From the NCBI GenBank assembly GCA_041658705.1, contig JBAZZT010000008.1, positions 1 to 64,000 of the forward strand: a stretch of DNA of 64,000 nucleotides, read 5' to 3'. Within the stretch, counting starts at the first letter, position 1. Every line of letters starts with the position of its first letter. Origin of the DNA: CAIKNB01 sp041658705. Its GTDB lineage: Bacteria > Patescibacteriota > Patescibacteriia > 2-12-FULL-60-25. The translations under genes were made by a program, and so were the position numbers. This document shows, piece by piece, positions 7,023 to 14,499 of this stretch. The notes under the pieces are model-generated. The model had not been told where the DNA came from, made no database searches, and saw only the letters and a program-made list of their open reading frames with translations.

Positions 7023-8840
7023 TCAATGTCCGCTCTTGGCGTTTTTCAGGAGCAGTCTCACCAGCCTGATTTCATCGTAGCCAAAATCATCGCCGAGGCT
7101 ATTTTTTATCGGCGTCAGGAATCCGTCAGGGCTTTTTTCTACGGCTCGCGCGATCGTCTCGAAGCGGTCGGACGGGAAGTGTATGTGCTCGGTCGAAAGT
7201 TTGAGGCCTCGGCTCACGGCCGTCTCCAGATGTTGCAGGATCGTGCCGACGCTCAAGCGCCGGATGAGGGCGATGTTCTCCAACTTTTTGCCTTCGTTGC
7301 ACAGGCGGGCCGATTCTTTGACCGTATCCGACACCACCCGCACCGCGCGCACGGTCTTGCGCGTCTCCGGCGGTGCTGAATTTTCTTTTAAGTTATTTTC
7401 TTGGGCGTAAGCGCAGATCGTCTGCAGGAAGCGCGCCCCGTATTTGGATGATTTTTCCGCGCCCACGCCGAAGATCCCGAGCAGGCTGGCGTGGCTTTGC
7501 GGAAAACGCCGGGCCATATCTTGGAGCGTCCGGTCGCCGAAGATCATGTAAGGCGGAAGCGACGATTCAGCGGCGATGGCGCGGCGTACGATACGCAATT
7601 TCTCGAATAGGATCTGGTCGAAGTCTCCAGCCGCGGGCTGCTCCGTCTGGAGCGTGACCGGGCGGCAGATATCGCAAGCGCCGCAGCCGCTCTTTGGCCA
7701 GTCTTCCCCAAAATAACCGAGCAGAAAAGAGCGGCGGCAGGATTTTAGTTCGCAGTATCTGGTCATTTCATCCAGCTGGCGCCGGGCACGTTCGCGTTCC
7801 GCCAAATCCTCCATCTCGCGGATGAAGAATTCATGTTTGAAGCGGTCTCCGGCGGAATAGAAAAGCAGACAGTCGCTGGGCAGACCGTCGCGGCCCGCGC
7901 GTCCAGTCTCTTGATAATAGCCTTCGACGGATTTGGGCAGATCCATGTGCGCCACGAGCCGCACGTCAGGCTTGTCGATGCCCATGCCGAAAGCGATGGT
8001 CGCCGCGATGACCGGGACTTGGTCGCGGATGAAGCGTTCCTGCACGCGCGTCCGCTCGGCTGCCGAGAGGCCGGCATGATAAGCCGCTGCCGCGATGCCG
8101 TTGGCCTTCAGATCGGCTGCGATTTTCTCCGTGCCTTTGCGCGAGAAACAATACACGATCACGGCTGCGTCGGGCCGCTGGCGGATTTCCCGCACCAGCC
8201 GTTCGAAAGATTTCTTTTTCTGTTCTACGCGGTAGTTGAGGTTGGCGCGATTGAAGCTGGATTGGAAGATGCGGCCCTGTTCCAGCTTGAGCTGGGCCAC
8301 GATATCGTCGCGCACGCGCTGGTTGGCCGTGGCCGTGAGCGCGATCATGGGCGTGCCGGGGAATTGGCGGCGCAGCTGGTGCAGGTTGCGGTAGTCTGGC
8401 CTGAAATCATGTCCCCATTCGGAGATGCAATGCGCTTCGTCCACGGCGAACAGGCTGATCTTGAGCGTCTGCAAAAAACGCAAGACCGAGGGGATAGCCA
8501 AACGTTCCGGTGCGAGATAGAGGAGTTTGTGTTTTCCTTGGGAAGCCGCAGCTTCGACTTGCGAGATTTCCGCGGGAGACAGCGTGCTGTTCAAAAAAGC
8601 CGCTGCGATGCCGTTGGCGGTGAGCGCATCCACCTGGTCTTTCATGAGCGCGATGAGCGGCGAGATGACGACGGTCAGCCCTGGCAGACGCAACGCCGGC
8701 AGTTGGTAGCAGAGCGATTTGCCTCCGCCCGTCGGCATGAGGACCAGGGCGTCTTTCCCCGCCACGCAATACTCAACGATTTCCTGCTGCATGGGCCGGA
8801 ACGTCGCGTAGCCGAAATGTTTCTTCAAAAGTTCGAGCAT
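7023..8840 (-). CDS. recQ: ATP-dependent DNA helicase RecQ
   Basis: 605 aa. The 3'-5' SF2 helicase core carries Walker A MPTGGGKS (Lys41), DEAH (134-137, FAVDEAHCISEWGHDFRP) and motif VI QETGRAGRDG. The RecQ zinc site is present (YCELKSCRR followed by GCGACDIC, about residues 365-400). An HRDC domain follows (about 425-500). The C-terminal 100 residues resemble a helix-turn-helix extension (LIRRLSVGTILQHLETAV) rather than a standard winged-helix RQC. RecQ unwinds recombination and replication intermediates. The start ATG at 8840 begins right at the helicase fold. Divergent from the tRNA-Arg promoter. Monocistronic. Confidence 0.96.
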   Translation of the reverse strand: MLELLKKHFGYATFRPMQQEIVEYCVAGKDALVLMPTGGGKSLCYQLPALRLPGLTVVISPLIALMKDQVDALTANGIAAAFLNSTLSPAEISQVEAAASQGKHKLLYLAPERLAIPSVLRFLQTLKISLFAVDEAHCISEWGHDFRPDYRNLHQLRRQFPGTPMIALTATANQRVRDDIVAQLKLEQGRIFQSSFNRANLNYRVEQKKKSFERLVREIRQRPDAAVIVYCFSRKGTEKIAADLKANGIAAAAYHAGLSAAERTRVQERFIRDQVPVIAATIAFGMGIDKPDVRLVAHMDLPKSVEGYYQETGRAGRDGLPSDCLLFYSAGDRFKHEFFIREMEDLAERERARRQLDEMTRYCELKSCRRSFLLGYFGEDWPKSGCGACDICRPVTLQTEQPAAGDFDQILFEKLRIVRRAIAAESSLPPYMIFGDRTLQDMARRFPQSHASLLGIFGVGAEKSSKYGARFLQTICAYAQENNLKENSAPPETRKTVRAVRVVSDTVKESARLCNEGKKLENIALIRRLSVGTILQHLETAVSRGLKLSTEHIHFPSDRFETIARAVEKSPDGFLTPIKNSLGDDFGYDEIRLVRLLLKNAKSGH

Positions 8841-8920
8841 AAGATCAGCATGGATATTGTCACATTCTAGCCTCTCCTCCTATATACTGCGTTCCATATA
8901 GCAGACAACCTGTCAAGCGA

Positions 8921-8949
8921 TTGACCCAAGGGTCTTTATCCTATATATT
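8921..8949 (+). promoter_or_regulatory. Promoter of tRNA-Arg
   Basis: TTGACC (8921-8926), 17-nt spacer, TATATT (8944-8949), ending 14 nt before the tRNA 5' end. Confidence 0.75.
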
Positions 8950-8963
8950 CGCAAAGAAATCAT

Positions 8964-9038
8964 GTCCCTGTAGCACAATGGATAGTGCGCCAGCCTTCTA
9001 AGCTGGTCATGATGGTTCGATTCCATCCGGGGACACCA
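8964..9038 (+). tRNA. tRNA-Arg (anticodon TCT)
   Basis: Full cloverleaf: acceptor GTCCCTG/CGGGGAC with one G-T pair, anticodon stem CCAGC/GCTGG around loop CTTCTAA, T-arm with GGTTCGATTCC, discriminator A and encoded CCA. The anticodon TCT reads AGA/AGG arginine codons. Confidence 0.95.
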
Positions 9039-9151
9039 TGGAAAAACTCCTTAAAACAGGAGTTTTTCAATAACCAAAAACCACATCCCGCGATCCATCT
9101 TTGCCCTCGCCAGACGGGTCAGTCTTAGTTAATACCTTCGCGTTCAAATAA

Positions 9152-9667
9152 CCAAACGCTGTCATCGCAAGTCCTGACATCAAATGCACCTCATACTTTT
9201 TGCCGCCAAAAAGTATGCAAAAACCGCTGGGGCCTCGAATTCGCTTACATGTATATAGTTAAGCGTTCTTGCGGTTAGCTCAACTCTCGGCCCCAGACCC
9301 CGCCTCGAGGACTTCGACCTCCATCATCCTGTCATTACCAGGGTCCAACCGGGTAATCCAGAGAGAAATCCATCCCTATCTCTCCTCTAGCCAATCAGGC
9401 GGGGGTCAGGGGGGTTTGCGTCAAGCCAACCGCAAGAGCAACTAAGCAACATACATGTTGCGCATAGCGAACCCCCGGCGTCTTTGGTCACTTTCCACGC
9501 GGAAAGTGACGAACAATCAAATGCACCTCATACTTTTTGGCGGCAAAAAGTAGGCAAAAACCGCTGGGGCCTCGAATTCGCTAACATGTATAGGTTTGAG
9601 CGTTCTTGCGGCCCGCTCAACTCTCGGCCCCAGACCCCACCTGGATACTTAGGAACTTTCATCTTTC
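9152..9667. repeat. Large non-coding repeat, family D copy 1 (~515 bp)
   Basis: Nearly identical to 36496-37010. It has three related modules. Two are direct copies (about 9178-9330 and 9517-9665), each with CAAATGCACCTCATACTTTT, a hairpin around the Gly/Cys-rich centre, GGGGCCTCGAATTCGCT and TCTCGGCCCCAGACCCC. The middle module (about 9385-9510) is a diverged copy in the opposite orientation. A family B hairpin (GTCATTACC / GGGTAATCC) sits near 9332. No long ORF is conserved between the copies, so it is not a transposase gene. It may be a MITE-like or structured element. It fills most of the gap after tRNA-Arg. Confidence 0.85.
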
Positions 9668-9771
9668 TTCATGAAGACCTCCTTTTTGGCCAGCGCTGCG
9701 CCCTTCCTGTTCCACGAGCGTCTTTGGAACAGAGTCCCTTAGGGCAAGGTAAAACGTCTTTCTCCTCGGCA

Positions 9772-9798
9772 TTGACACTGGCCTGGATAAGATATTAG
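9772..9798 (+). promoter_or_regulatory. Candidate promoter of the 355-aa gene
   Basis: TTGACA (9772-9777), 15-nt spacer, TATTAG (9793-9798). The spacer is short, but the -35 is perfect and the start codon lies 40 nt downstream with a Shine-Dalgarno sequence between. Confidence 0.5.
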
Positions 9799-9838
9799 CT
9801 TGGGTTCGGGAAGCTCTTTTTACATCTGGAGACAGACC

Positions 9839-10906
9839 ATGCCGGACACTGATTATCATTTTCCCTGCGATCTTTTCGCCTGGTTGAGCGCTACGGCTAC
9901 GGCGTTGACCTGGCGCATCAAAGAGCCGGTCGCCAACGAGCTGCTCAAGTTGCGCAAAGGTTTGGTCGTGCGCTACGGCCAACTCGGCATCTTTGATCTG
10001 CAAGCTGCGCTGGTGCGTTTTCGCCGGCTCCTGCCTGCGCCCATCGCCGAGCATGTGCCGCCGGCTGCCTGGGGCGGCAATCAACCCAAAGCGATCGCCG
10101 AGATGTTGGAACAGGCTTCGCGCATCAACCTGACCGCGCCGGAACGCGTTAGACTCGACTGGCAGCCCGAAGACATCGCTCGCGAACCGGCGCTGTATCA
10201 GCGGCTCATGCGCACGCTCTTCGACGCCTTCATCTGGTGTCTGGTCAGGGAGCGCGTGGGCACTGGAAGCGCCATTCAAGATGTGCGTTACGTCCAGGTA
10301 TTGGCCGCGCAGTTCCTGGAATTGCACGAGGCGCTCGACGCCAAGAAGGACTACAGCTCCTTCCTGAATTCCTTGGAGCAGGACTCCGATGAGTTGGGGC
10401 GCAGGGCGCGTGAACTTGCGGCGCAGGACGGCGGAGCCGAAAAAGCCAAACGCCTGCTGAAGGAACGAGCGCTGAATCTGGATCTCGTAATATATCTGTT
10501 GCGGCAGCTGACTGACGATAATACGGCGCAGATCGAACTCTGGAGGATGTACCAAGCGACCCTTCGCCGTGAATCCGAACAGCCGGGCGAATTCGCACAG
10601 GACTTGGCCGCGTTCGAAAAGGGCTTTGCCGCCATGGATCCGGACGAACTGGCCGAACTCAAGCGCGCGGCCAGCGACAACCCGCCGCATGATCTGCGTT
10701 GGACCAAGGTGCAGTCCGACCCGGCGTGCCGTCTGGAGCTGGTCTGGTTCCATGCGCTCATGGATCCCGGGCTACGCATCCTGCCCGAGACCTACCTCGG
10801 TCGCGCCAAAGCAGCGGTGAAGAATGAAGCGCGCGCTCCGGATGCCGCCCGCCTGGCGGTCATCTTGCACGGGATCCTGGTGGCGCCGCAGAAGCCCGAA
10901 GGCTGA
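9839..10906 (+). CDS. Unrecognised 355-aa helical protein
   Basis: No family is recognised. The sequence is almost wholly alpha-helical in appearance, rich in Ala, Leu, Arg and Glu (ELGRRARELAAQDGGAEKAK), without signal peptide or membrane helix, so a soluble cytoplasmic protein is likely. The ATG at 9839 has GGAG 8 nt upstream; the frame is open to 9800 but that extension has no ribosome site. A perfect intrinsic terminator 7 nt after the stop confirms the strand. An equally long antisense frame (9659-10753) is a shadow. The gene sits between the large repeat and tRNA-His. Confidence 0.75.
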   Translation: MPDTDYHFPCDLFAWLSATATALTWRIKEPVANELLKLRKGLVVRYGQLGIFDLQAALVRFRRLLPAPIAEHVPPAAWGGNQPKAIAEMLEQASRINLTAPERVRLDWQPEDIAREPALYQRLMRTLFDAFIWCLVRERVGTGSAIQDVRYVQVLAAQFLELHEALDAKKDYSSFLNSLEQDSDELGRRARELAAQDGGAEKAKRLLKERALNLDLVIYLLRQLTDDNTAQIELWRMYQATLRRESEQPGEFAQDLAAFEKGFAAMDPDELAELKRAASDNPPHDLRWTKVQSDPACRLELVWFHALMDPGLRILPETYLGRAKAAVKNEARAPDAARLAVILHGILVAPQKPEG

Positions 10907-10913
10907 CGCCCTT

Positions 10914-10951
10914 GCGCCGGATTTCCCACCCACGGAAATCCGGCGCTTTTT
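10914..10951 (+). terminator. Strong intrinsic terminator
   Basis: 13-bp stem GCGCCGGATTTCC/GGAAATCCGGCGC followed by TTTTT. Confidence 0.93.
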
Positions 10952-10961
10952 AGTCCTAGTC

Positions 10962-10990
10962 TTGCCAAACCCGGAAAAACAGGTTATAAA
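10962..10990 (+). promoter_or_regulatory. Promoter of tRNA-His
   Basis: TTGCCA (10962-10967), 17-nt spacer, TATAAA (10985-10990). Confidence 0.7.
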
Positions 10991-11012
10991 TACGCGACAA
11001 AACCCATAGCAT

Positions 11013-11087
11013 GGTGGCCATAGTTTAACGGTAGAACAGCGGGTTGTGGTCCCGCTGGCGAGGGTTCAACTCCCTCTGGTCACCCCA
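11013..11087 (+). tRNA. tRNA-His (anticodon GTG)
   Basis: Cloverleaf with acceptor GTGGCCA/TGGTCAC preceded by the encoded G(-1) typical of tRNA-His, opposite discriminator C. Anticodon stem GCGGG/CCCGC around TTGTGGT, T-arm GAGGG-TTCAACT-CCCTC, encoded CCA. Its 3' end and terminator are echoed several times in the next 5 kb. Confidence 0.95.
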
Positions 11088-11094
11088 CGAAAAT

Positions 11095-11118
11095 CCCTCG
11101 AGTGATCGAGGGGTTTTT
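11095..11118 (+). terminator. Terminator of tRNA-His
   Basis: CCCTCGA-gtga-TCGAGGG followed by GTTTTT. The same stem word and the following GTATG recur at 11773 and 13627. Confidence 0.9.
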
Positions 11119-11167
11119 GTATGATTTAGAGTAAGAATCAGGCTGGCCGTATTTATATATTCTCCTC

Positions 11168-11173
11168 TATAAT
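11168..11173 (+). promoter_or_regulatory. -10 box of a leaderless gene
   Basis: Perfect TATAAT ending 6 nt before the ATG at 11180. The -35 region is poor. The spacing predicts initiation at the start codon. Confidence 0.55.
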
Positions 11174-11179
11174 ACTTTC

Positions 11180-11737
11180 ATGAAGATATTCGCCGTCGTA
11201 GCAAAGGTTCAAATCACCCAGCAACCGCATTGGCTCGAGGGATTTTTTCAGAAACATGGCACCACGTTTGGTTATCATGTCACGTTGAAACAAGTTTGTT
11301 ATTTGGAAGAAAGAAATATTCAAGATGTTAAACACAGACTCGAGGCTTTTTTTCGAAGTTTAAGTGTCTCTGATCACAAAATTGAATTATCATTTGATGA
11401 CCTTGTTGTAGATAAGGATGCAGATGGACTTGAGACGATGATGATTGACGCAAAAGAAAACAGGATCATTAATGAATTGCAGTCAGGTATCCTTTCCTGT
11501 CTTAAGCCCTACGATGATTTCGTTAACACAGGGACGGAAAAGTATGAGAAAAATTTTAAACCACATATCACGATCGCATCAAATTTAGACCCTGCACAAT
11601 ATGAATCTGTTCGGGCAGAGTTAGGACGAGATTATTTTTGTAAGGGTGTTATCAATGAAATCTACCTTATCATTGCCGACAAACCTGGCGCTGAGGAGGG
11701 TGCTAAGCCTGAGAATCAAACTGTGTATCGGCTATAG
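11180..11737 (+). CDS. 2H phosphoesterase-like protein (divergent)
   Basis: 185 aa with both 2H motifs: YHVTLKQ (His33, Thr35) and FKPHITIAS (His129, Thr131). It belongs to the RNA ligase/cyclic phosphodiesterase superfamily but is clearly different from the protein at 5285. The substrate is unknown. The gene is more AT-rich than its flanks, has a TATAAT box 6 nt before the start and no Shine-Dalgarno sequence, and is followed by a unit that copies the end of tRNA-His. This suggests it arrived by insertion at that tRNA. The first of the single-gene units after tRNA-His. Confidence 0.8.
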   Translation: MKIFAVVAKVQITQQPHWLEGFFQKHGTTFGYHVTLKQVCYLEERNIQDVKHRLEAFFRSLSVSDHKIELSFDDLVVDKDADGLETMMIDAKENRIINELQSGILSCLKPYDDFVNTGTEKYEKNFKPHITIASNLDPAQYESVRAELGRDYFCKGVINEIYLIIADKPGAEEGAKPENQTVYRL

Positions 11738-11803
11738 CGGTTCGAACATCCTCGACGATGTGACCCCATGAAAATCCCTCGTAAAACCGAGGGATTTTTG
11801 TAT
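11738..11803. repeat. Cassette-boundary unit a with bidirectional terminator
   Basis: Contains GGTTCGAACATCCTCGACG, then GTGACCCCATGAAAATCCCT and a stem with ATTTTTGTATG. The second half matches the tRNA-His 3' end (ACCCCACGAAAATCCCTCG) with one mismatch. The hairpin (AAAATCCCTCG/CGAGGGATTTTT) can terminate on both strands. Related units: 13620, 14381, 15033 and 15751. Confidence 0.7.
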
Positions 11804-11825
11804 GGCTTTAACGAGAGTTCGCTTT

Positions 11826-12650
11826 TTATGATTCGGCGCGTTCCAGCTTTTTCGATGCTTCTTCAACCATCCGATTCCTTTGAAGTTCCGCAGCTCGAGA
11901 GTTGAGCCTCAGCCGAAGGAATGTGTTTACGTCATCTTCGTTCATGTCTTCCACGGAGTCTCCGATGTAGCGTACGGCGTTCGGATTCCAACCCCAGACG
12001 AGAGTGCTTTTTTCATTGAGTGAGTTCAGGGCTTCGACGAACCCATCGGATGGGAAAAGCGCGTCGAGCTCTACAGGCTGCCCATTTTGAGTCGGATGCG
12101 TATCTGAATAGTTTCGAAGTGAAAAGAGCTCCTTTTCACCTTCCGGCGTTTTTGGATCAATTGCTTGTCCGTGCTTCAGAATAACGACCGTATCGACGTC
12201 GCTGTTTCCCTCTGGGGATTTCTGTGCGTCCATTCTGCTTCCGCAAAGGACAAGACCTAACACCTCCGGATTATTTTTTTGAAATGCAACCAGATAGGAG
12301 CGCATGACAGTCTCCAGTTCTCTAATTTCTTTGCTGCGTCGATCTAGCGTAGCCGATAATTCTCCTTGCGATGAGTGTAGGCCAAGGATTCTTCGGATTT
12401 TTTCGAGCTGCTCTGGCGTCGCTTCCTTGAGACGAGGTAAGTCATCCGCGCATCGAACCAGGAGCTCATCGATGCTCTTTGGCTTTAGGTCAAAAATTTC
12501 TTCTTCAGATAGGACGCCTCCGCACTTGAGAAGACCAGCCACCTTTGACCTGACCGCTTCGAGCTGTGTAGTGTCCGATTCTTGGTGAACTGGTGGTTCA
12601 GAAGCCAGAACCGCCGAACTCGTCTCTCTCGGTCTAGGATATTCACTCAT
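11826..12650 (-). CDS. Nucleotidyltransferase-fold protein
   Basis: 274 aa. The centre carries a minimal nucleotidyltransferase signature: LCGSRMDA (Gly137-Ser138), SDVDTVVIL (Asp151, Asp153) and a third acidic residue in ELDALFP (Asp196). This is the GS-DxD-D pattern of the pol-beta-like superfamily, which transfers nucleotides to proteins, RNA or small molecules. The first 110 residues are helical and charged. There is no partner HEPN-type gene beside it, so a classical MNT-HEPN toxin pair is not supported. It might instead modify a substrate alone. It converges on the unit at 11738 and shares its bidirectional terminator. Confidence 0.7.
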   Translation of the reverse strand: MSEYPRPRETSSAVLASEPPVHQESDTTQLEAVRSKVAGLLKCGGVLSEEEIFDLKPKSIDELLVRCADDLPRLKEATPEQLEKIRRILGLHSSQGELSATLDRRSKEIRELETVMRSYLVAFQKNNPEVLGLVLCGSRMDAQKSPEGNSDVDTVVILKHGQAIDPKTPEGEKELFSLRNYSDTHPTQNGQPVELDALFPSDGFVEALNSLNEKSTLVWGWNPNAVRYIGDSVEDMNEDDVNTFLRLRLNSRAAELQRNRMVEEASKKLERAES

Positions 12651-12695
12651 AATCGTTTCAAAAGTATGGCACTAGCGTACGCCCATTGCGAGTCT

Positions 12696-12727
12696 GGGGT
12701 GCCAGGTCCAAAAATCATAGAAAAACC
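12696..12727. repeat. Flanking repeat, left copy
   Basis: Reads GGGGTGCCAGGTC followed by AAAATC and GAAAA. About three quarters identical to 13207-13238 (GGGGTGCGAGGTC...). The two copies flank the 54-aa minus-strand gene. The rest of 12651-12839 holds nothing I can name. Confidence 0.5.
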
Positions 12728-12839
12728 CATCATTCTATAGATCGTGGCGTCGTTTATTTGGCAAAAATAGTTCTCACTTCCTCCACGACGGCACCTCGAC
12801 CTCCGATCTCATGAATTGCAGATGATATAAAAACGCAAA

Positions 12840-12874
12840 CACCCGCACACTGGAATGAACCTTGCGTGCGGGTG
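12840..12874 (-). terminator. Terminator of the 54-aa gene
   Basis: Stem CACCCGCAC/GTGCGGGTG with a 17-nt loop, followed on the minus strand by TTTGCGTTTTTATA. Confidence 0.8.
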
Positions 12875-12911
12875 CGAGAGTTGAAGGTGCGAAGTGAGAG
12901 GACGAACATCT

Positions 12912-13076
12912 TCAGCCCTCATCATTCTCGGTGTCCTCGGATTTTTTCTGCGTCTCGGTCTTCGGACGCGGGTCAGCGACATCGACTTCGTCGGCAAGCG
13001 CTTCGCCCGTGCCGATCGGATCGATCATCATCTTGCCACCGAACTTCATGATTTCCCATATCGCTCCTAGTCCCAT
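12912..13076 (-). CDS. Small acidic protein, 54 aa
   Basis: A short ORF with strong support: ATG at 13076 preceded by AAGGAG with a 7-nt gap, and a good terminator about 40 nt after the TGA. The protein begins with a hydrophobic-amphipathic stretch (MGLGAIWEIMKFGGKMMI) and ends in a highly charged tail (DPRPKTETQKKSEDTENDEG). I do not recognise a family. The layout (amphipathic helix plus acidic tail) would fit a small membrane-associated or partner-binding protein, but that is a guess. It is flanked by the direct repeats at 12696 and 13207, so it may be one cassette. Confidence 0.65.
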   Translation of the reverse strand: MGLGAIWEIMKFGGKMMIDPIGTGEALADEVDVADPRPKTETQKKSEDTENDEG

Positions 13077-13157
13077 GAGGCGACTCCTTTCCTGACCGAA
13101 CGAATTGATTTCTCTTCATCAAGTATGAGCAAGCGTGTTGTCCAAGATAAGAAAATA

Positions 13158-13178
13158 GCATCCCCCCTATGGGGATGC
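13158..13178 (-). terminator. Hairpin, probable minus-strand terminator
   Basis: GCATCCCC-cctat-GGGGATGC, followed on the minus strand by TATTTTCTTATC. No gene that it would serve is evident on the minus strand within the next 200 bp. Confidence 0.5.
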
Positions 13179-13206
13179 AAGCCGTTCGATCTGGGGTTGT
13201 CAGTTA

Positions 13207-13238
13207 GGGGTGCGAGGTCACAAAATCGTCGAAAGGTC
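13207..13238. repeat. Flanking repeat, right copy
   Basis: See 12696-12727. Located between the orphan terminator and the cold-shock gene. The remaining gap to 13394 is AT-rich and may be the long leader and promoter of that gene. Confidence 0.5.
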
Positions 13239-13393
13239 ACTCGTTTTTCAAAAAACCCCTTTTTCTTGGCTCCCTCTTGCTTTTTCCCGTAAATAGTGTA
13301 GTCTGTTGCCTGTAACCAATGATGTGGGTTATCTTTGCTCGTTTGAAGCAAAAATCCACTTTATCTCAATAATTTTTCATTGGCTAAAAAACT

Positions 13394-13606
13394 ATGAAGG
13401 GCACTATCTCAGGCAAGAACGACGAAAAGGGGTTTGGTTTCATCACCCCGGAAGGCATGGAAGATTCAAAGGAAAACAACGTTTTCTTCCACACTTCAGC
13501 GCTCGAGGGCGTCACGTTTGAAGAGTTGGTGAAGGGTTTCGCGGTGGAGTTCGACAAAGAAGCGTCGGACAAGGGACCCCGCGCCACCCACGTCAAGCGC
13601 GCCTAA
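13394..13606 (+). CDS. csp: Cold-shock protein (CspA family)
   Basis: 70 aa, full length for a single cold-shock domain. RNP1-like KGFGFITPEG and RNP2-like NNVFFHTSAL are present, as are GFAVEFDKE and the terminal RATHVKRA. The family binds single-stranded RNA and DNA and melts RNA structure. The usual N-terminal KWFN is replaced by SGKNDEKG, so the protein is somewhat divergent. No Shine-Dalgarno sequence precedes the ATG; a long AT-rich upstream region would fit the structured leader normal for this family. It lies within the tRNA-His cassette region and is followed by boundary unit e with a terminator. Confidence 0.92.
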   Translation: MKGTISGKNDEKGFGFITPEGMEDSKENNVFFHTSALEGVTFEELVKGFAVEFDKEASDKGPRATHVKRA

Positions 13607-13619
13607 GCGGATCCGTCAG

Positions 13620-13662
13620 ATGAAAAATCCTTCGAGCAATCGAGGGATTTTTGTATGAGCTC
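13620..13662 (+). terminator. Terminator and cassette-boundary unit e
   Basis: ATCCTTCGA-gcaa-TCGAGGGAT then TTTTTGTATGAGCT. The stem and the GTATG-GCT-ACG-GAGTT words after it match unit a at 11773-11815. Confidence 0.75.
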
Positions 13663-13695
13663 TGACGGGAGTTAGGATTTCTTGGGCAGTATTGC

Positions 13696-13701
13696 TAGTA
13701 T
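13696..13701 (+). promoter_or_regulatory. Extended -10 box of a leaderless gene
   Basis: TGC followed by TAGTAT (13696-13701), ending 6 nt before the ATG at 13708. It supports 13708 as start over a TTG at 13702. Confidence 0.5.
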
Positions 13702-13707
13702 TTGGGC

Positions 13708-14373
13708 ATGGAACTCCGATTTCAATACGATCTGAATAAAGACATCGAAAACTACAAGATTGCCTCACAGTCGGTCAATAATAAGACGCCGACAAAAATG
13801 CAGTCACGTTATACGGCTGAATATGGTGAAGTTTTTGAAGATCGAAATTTAGAATCATTCATCACGGAATATATCGCGGAACAGAAGTTGGATATGTCGC
13901 AGGAAGCTGAACGGATCAAGGCCGCATGGGAACCGATTAAGCCAGAGTTTTTGAAAAGAGTTGAAGCGATGTTTGCGCTTGAAAGCCCGTTTGAAGTCAT
14001 TCATGTTTTTCTCACCACGGATGGTCGTTGTTCGTATGACATCGAACATGGGTATTTTTTTGTTTCTGTCTCGAGACCATTTCAAAATAAAACCATCATG
14101 CACGAACTGCTCCACTTTTGGACATGGTTGGTCTTCCACGAAGAAGTAGAAAGCAGACGCATGACGAAGGAGTGCTATAACGACGTAAAGGAATCTCTGA
14201 CTGAACTACTCAACATAGAGTTCCAAGATTTATTGGGAGATGCTCATGATGACGGTTATCCGCAGCATCAAGAGTTACGAGCCGCCGTGGGAAAGACTTG
14301 GACGGAAACAAAAGATATCAAGAAAACCTTTGAAGTAACGTCGAGACTGTGTCCTATCGGTAATCAGAGATGA
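13708..14373 (+). CDS. Unknown protein with HExxH motif
   Basis: 221 aa. Residues 131-137 read MHELLHF, giving HELLH (His132, Glu133, His136), the zinc-binding and catalytic core of gluzincin-type metallopeptidases. A conserved-looking helix about 26 residues on (KESLTELLNIEF, Glu162 or Glu166) could supply the third ligand. Preceding beta-like segments (FEVIHVFLTTDG, GYFFVSVSR) resemble the antiparallel edge strand of such folds. No signal peptide, so an intracellular peptidase-like protein. I do not recognise the family, and activity is an inference from the motif. AT-richer than flanking core genes; single-gene unit in the tRNA-His array. Confidence 0.6.
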   Translation: MELRFQYDLNKDIENYKIASQSVNNKTPTKMQSRYTAEYGEVFEDRNLESFITEYIAEQKLDMSQEAERIKAAWEPIKPEFLKRVEAMFALESPFEVIHVFLTTDGRCSYDIEHGYFFVSVSRPFQNKTIMHELLHFWTWLVFHEEVESRRMTKECYNDVKESLTELLNIEFQDLLGDAHDDGYPQHQELRAAVGKTWTETKDIKKTFEVTSRLCPIGNQR

Positions 14374-14380
14374 TGGATGA

Positions 14381-14460
14381 TGGCGGCAGATTTACTATGG
14401 CGTTCCGAACGTCCTCGCTCATGTAACCCCGCCGAGGTTAGCGCCCCTCAAGAGGTCTAA
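14381..14460. repeat. Cassette-boundary unit b
   Basis: GCGGCAGATTTACTATGGCG then TTCCGAACGTCCTCG and CATGTAACCCC. It aligns with the start of unit c (GCGGTAGATTCGCCAGAGCG) and with units a and d over the CGAAC-CCTCG-GTGACCCC words. Degraded terminator. Confidence 0.55.
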
Positions 14461-14499
14461 TTTTGGCATTGGAGAGATTTTTGATTTCGGAACGGTAAT

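Noticed and set aside
9659..10753. 364-codon open frame on the minus strand opposite the 355-aa gene
   Set aside because: It runs into the non-coding repeat, has poor composition (Arg/Gln-rich) and no ribosome site. The plus-strand gene has a Shine-Dalgarno sequence and a perfect terminator.
13067..13351. 94-codon minus-strand frame before the cold-shock gene
   Set aside because: Crosses a terminator hairpin and has no start signal; the 54-aa gene in the next frame has all signals.
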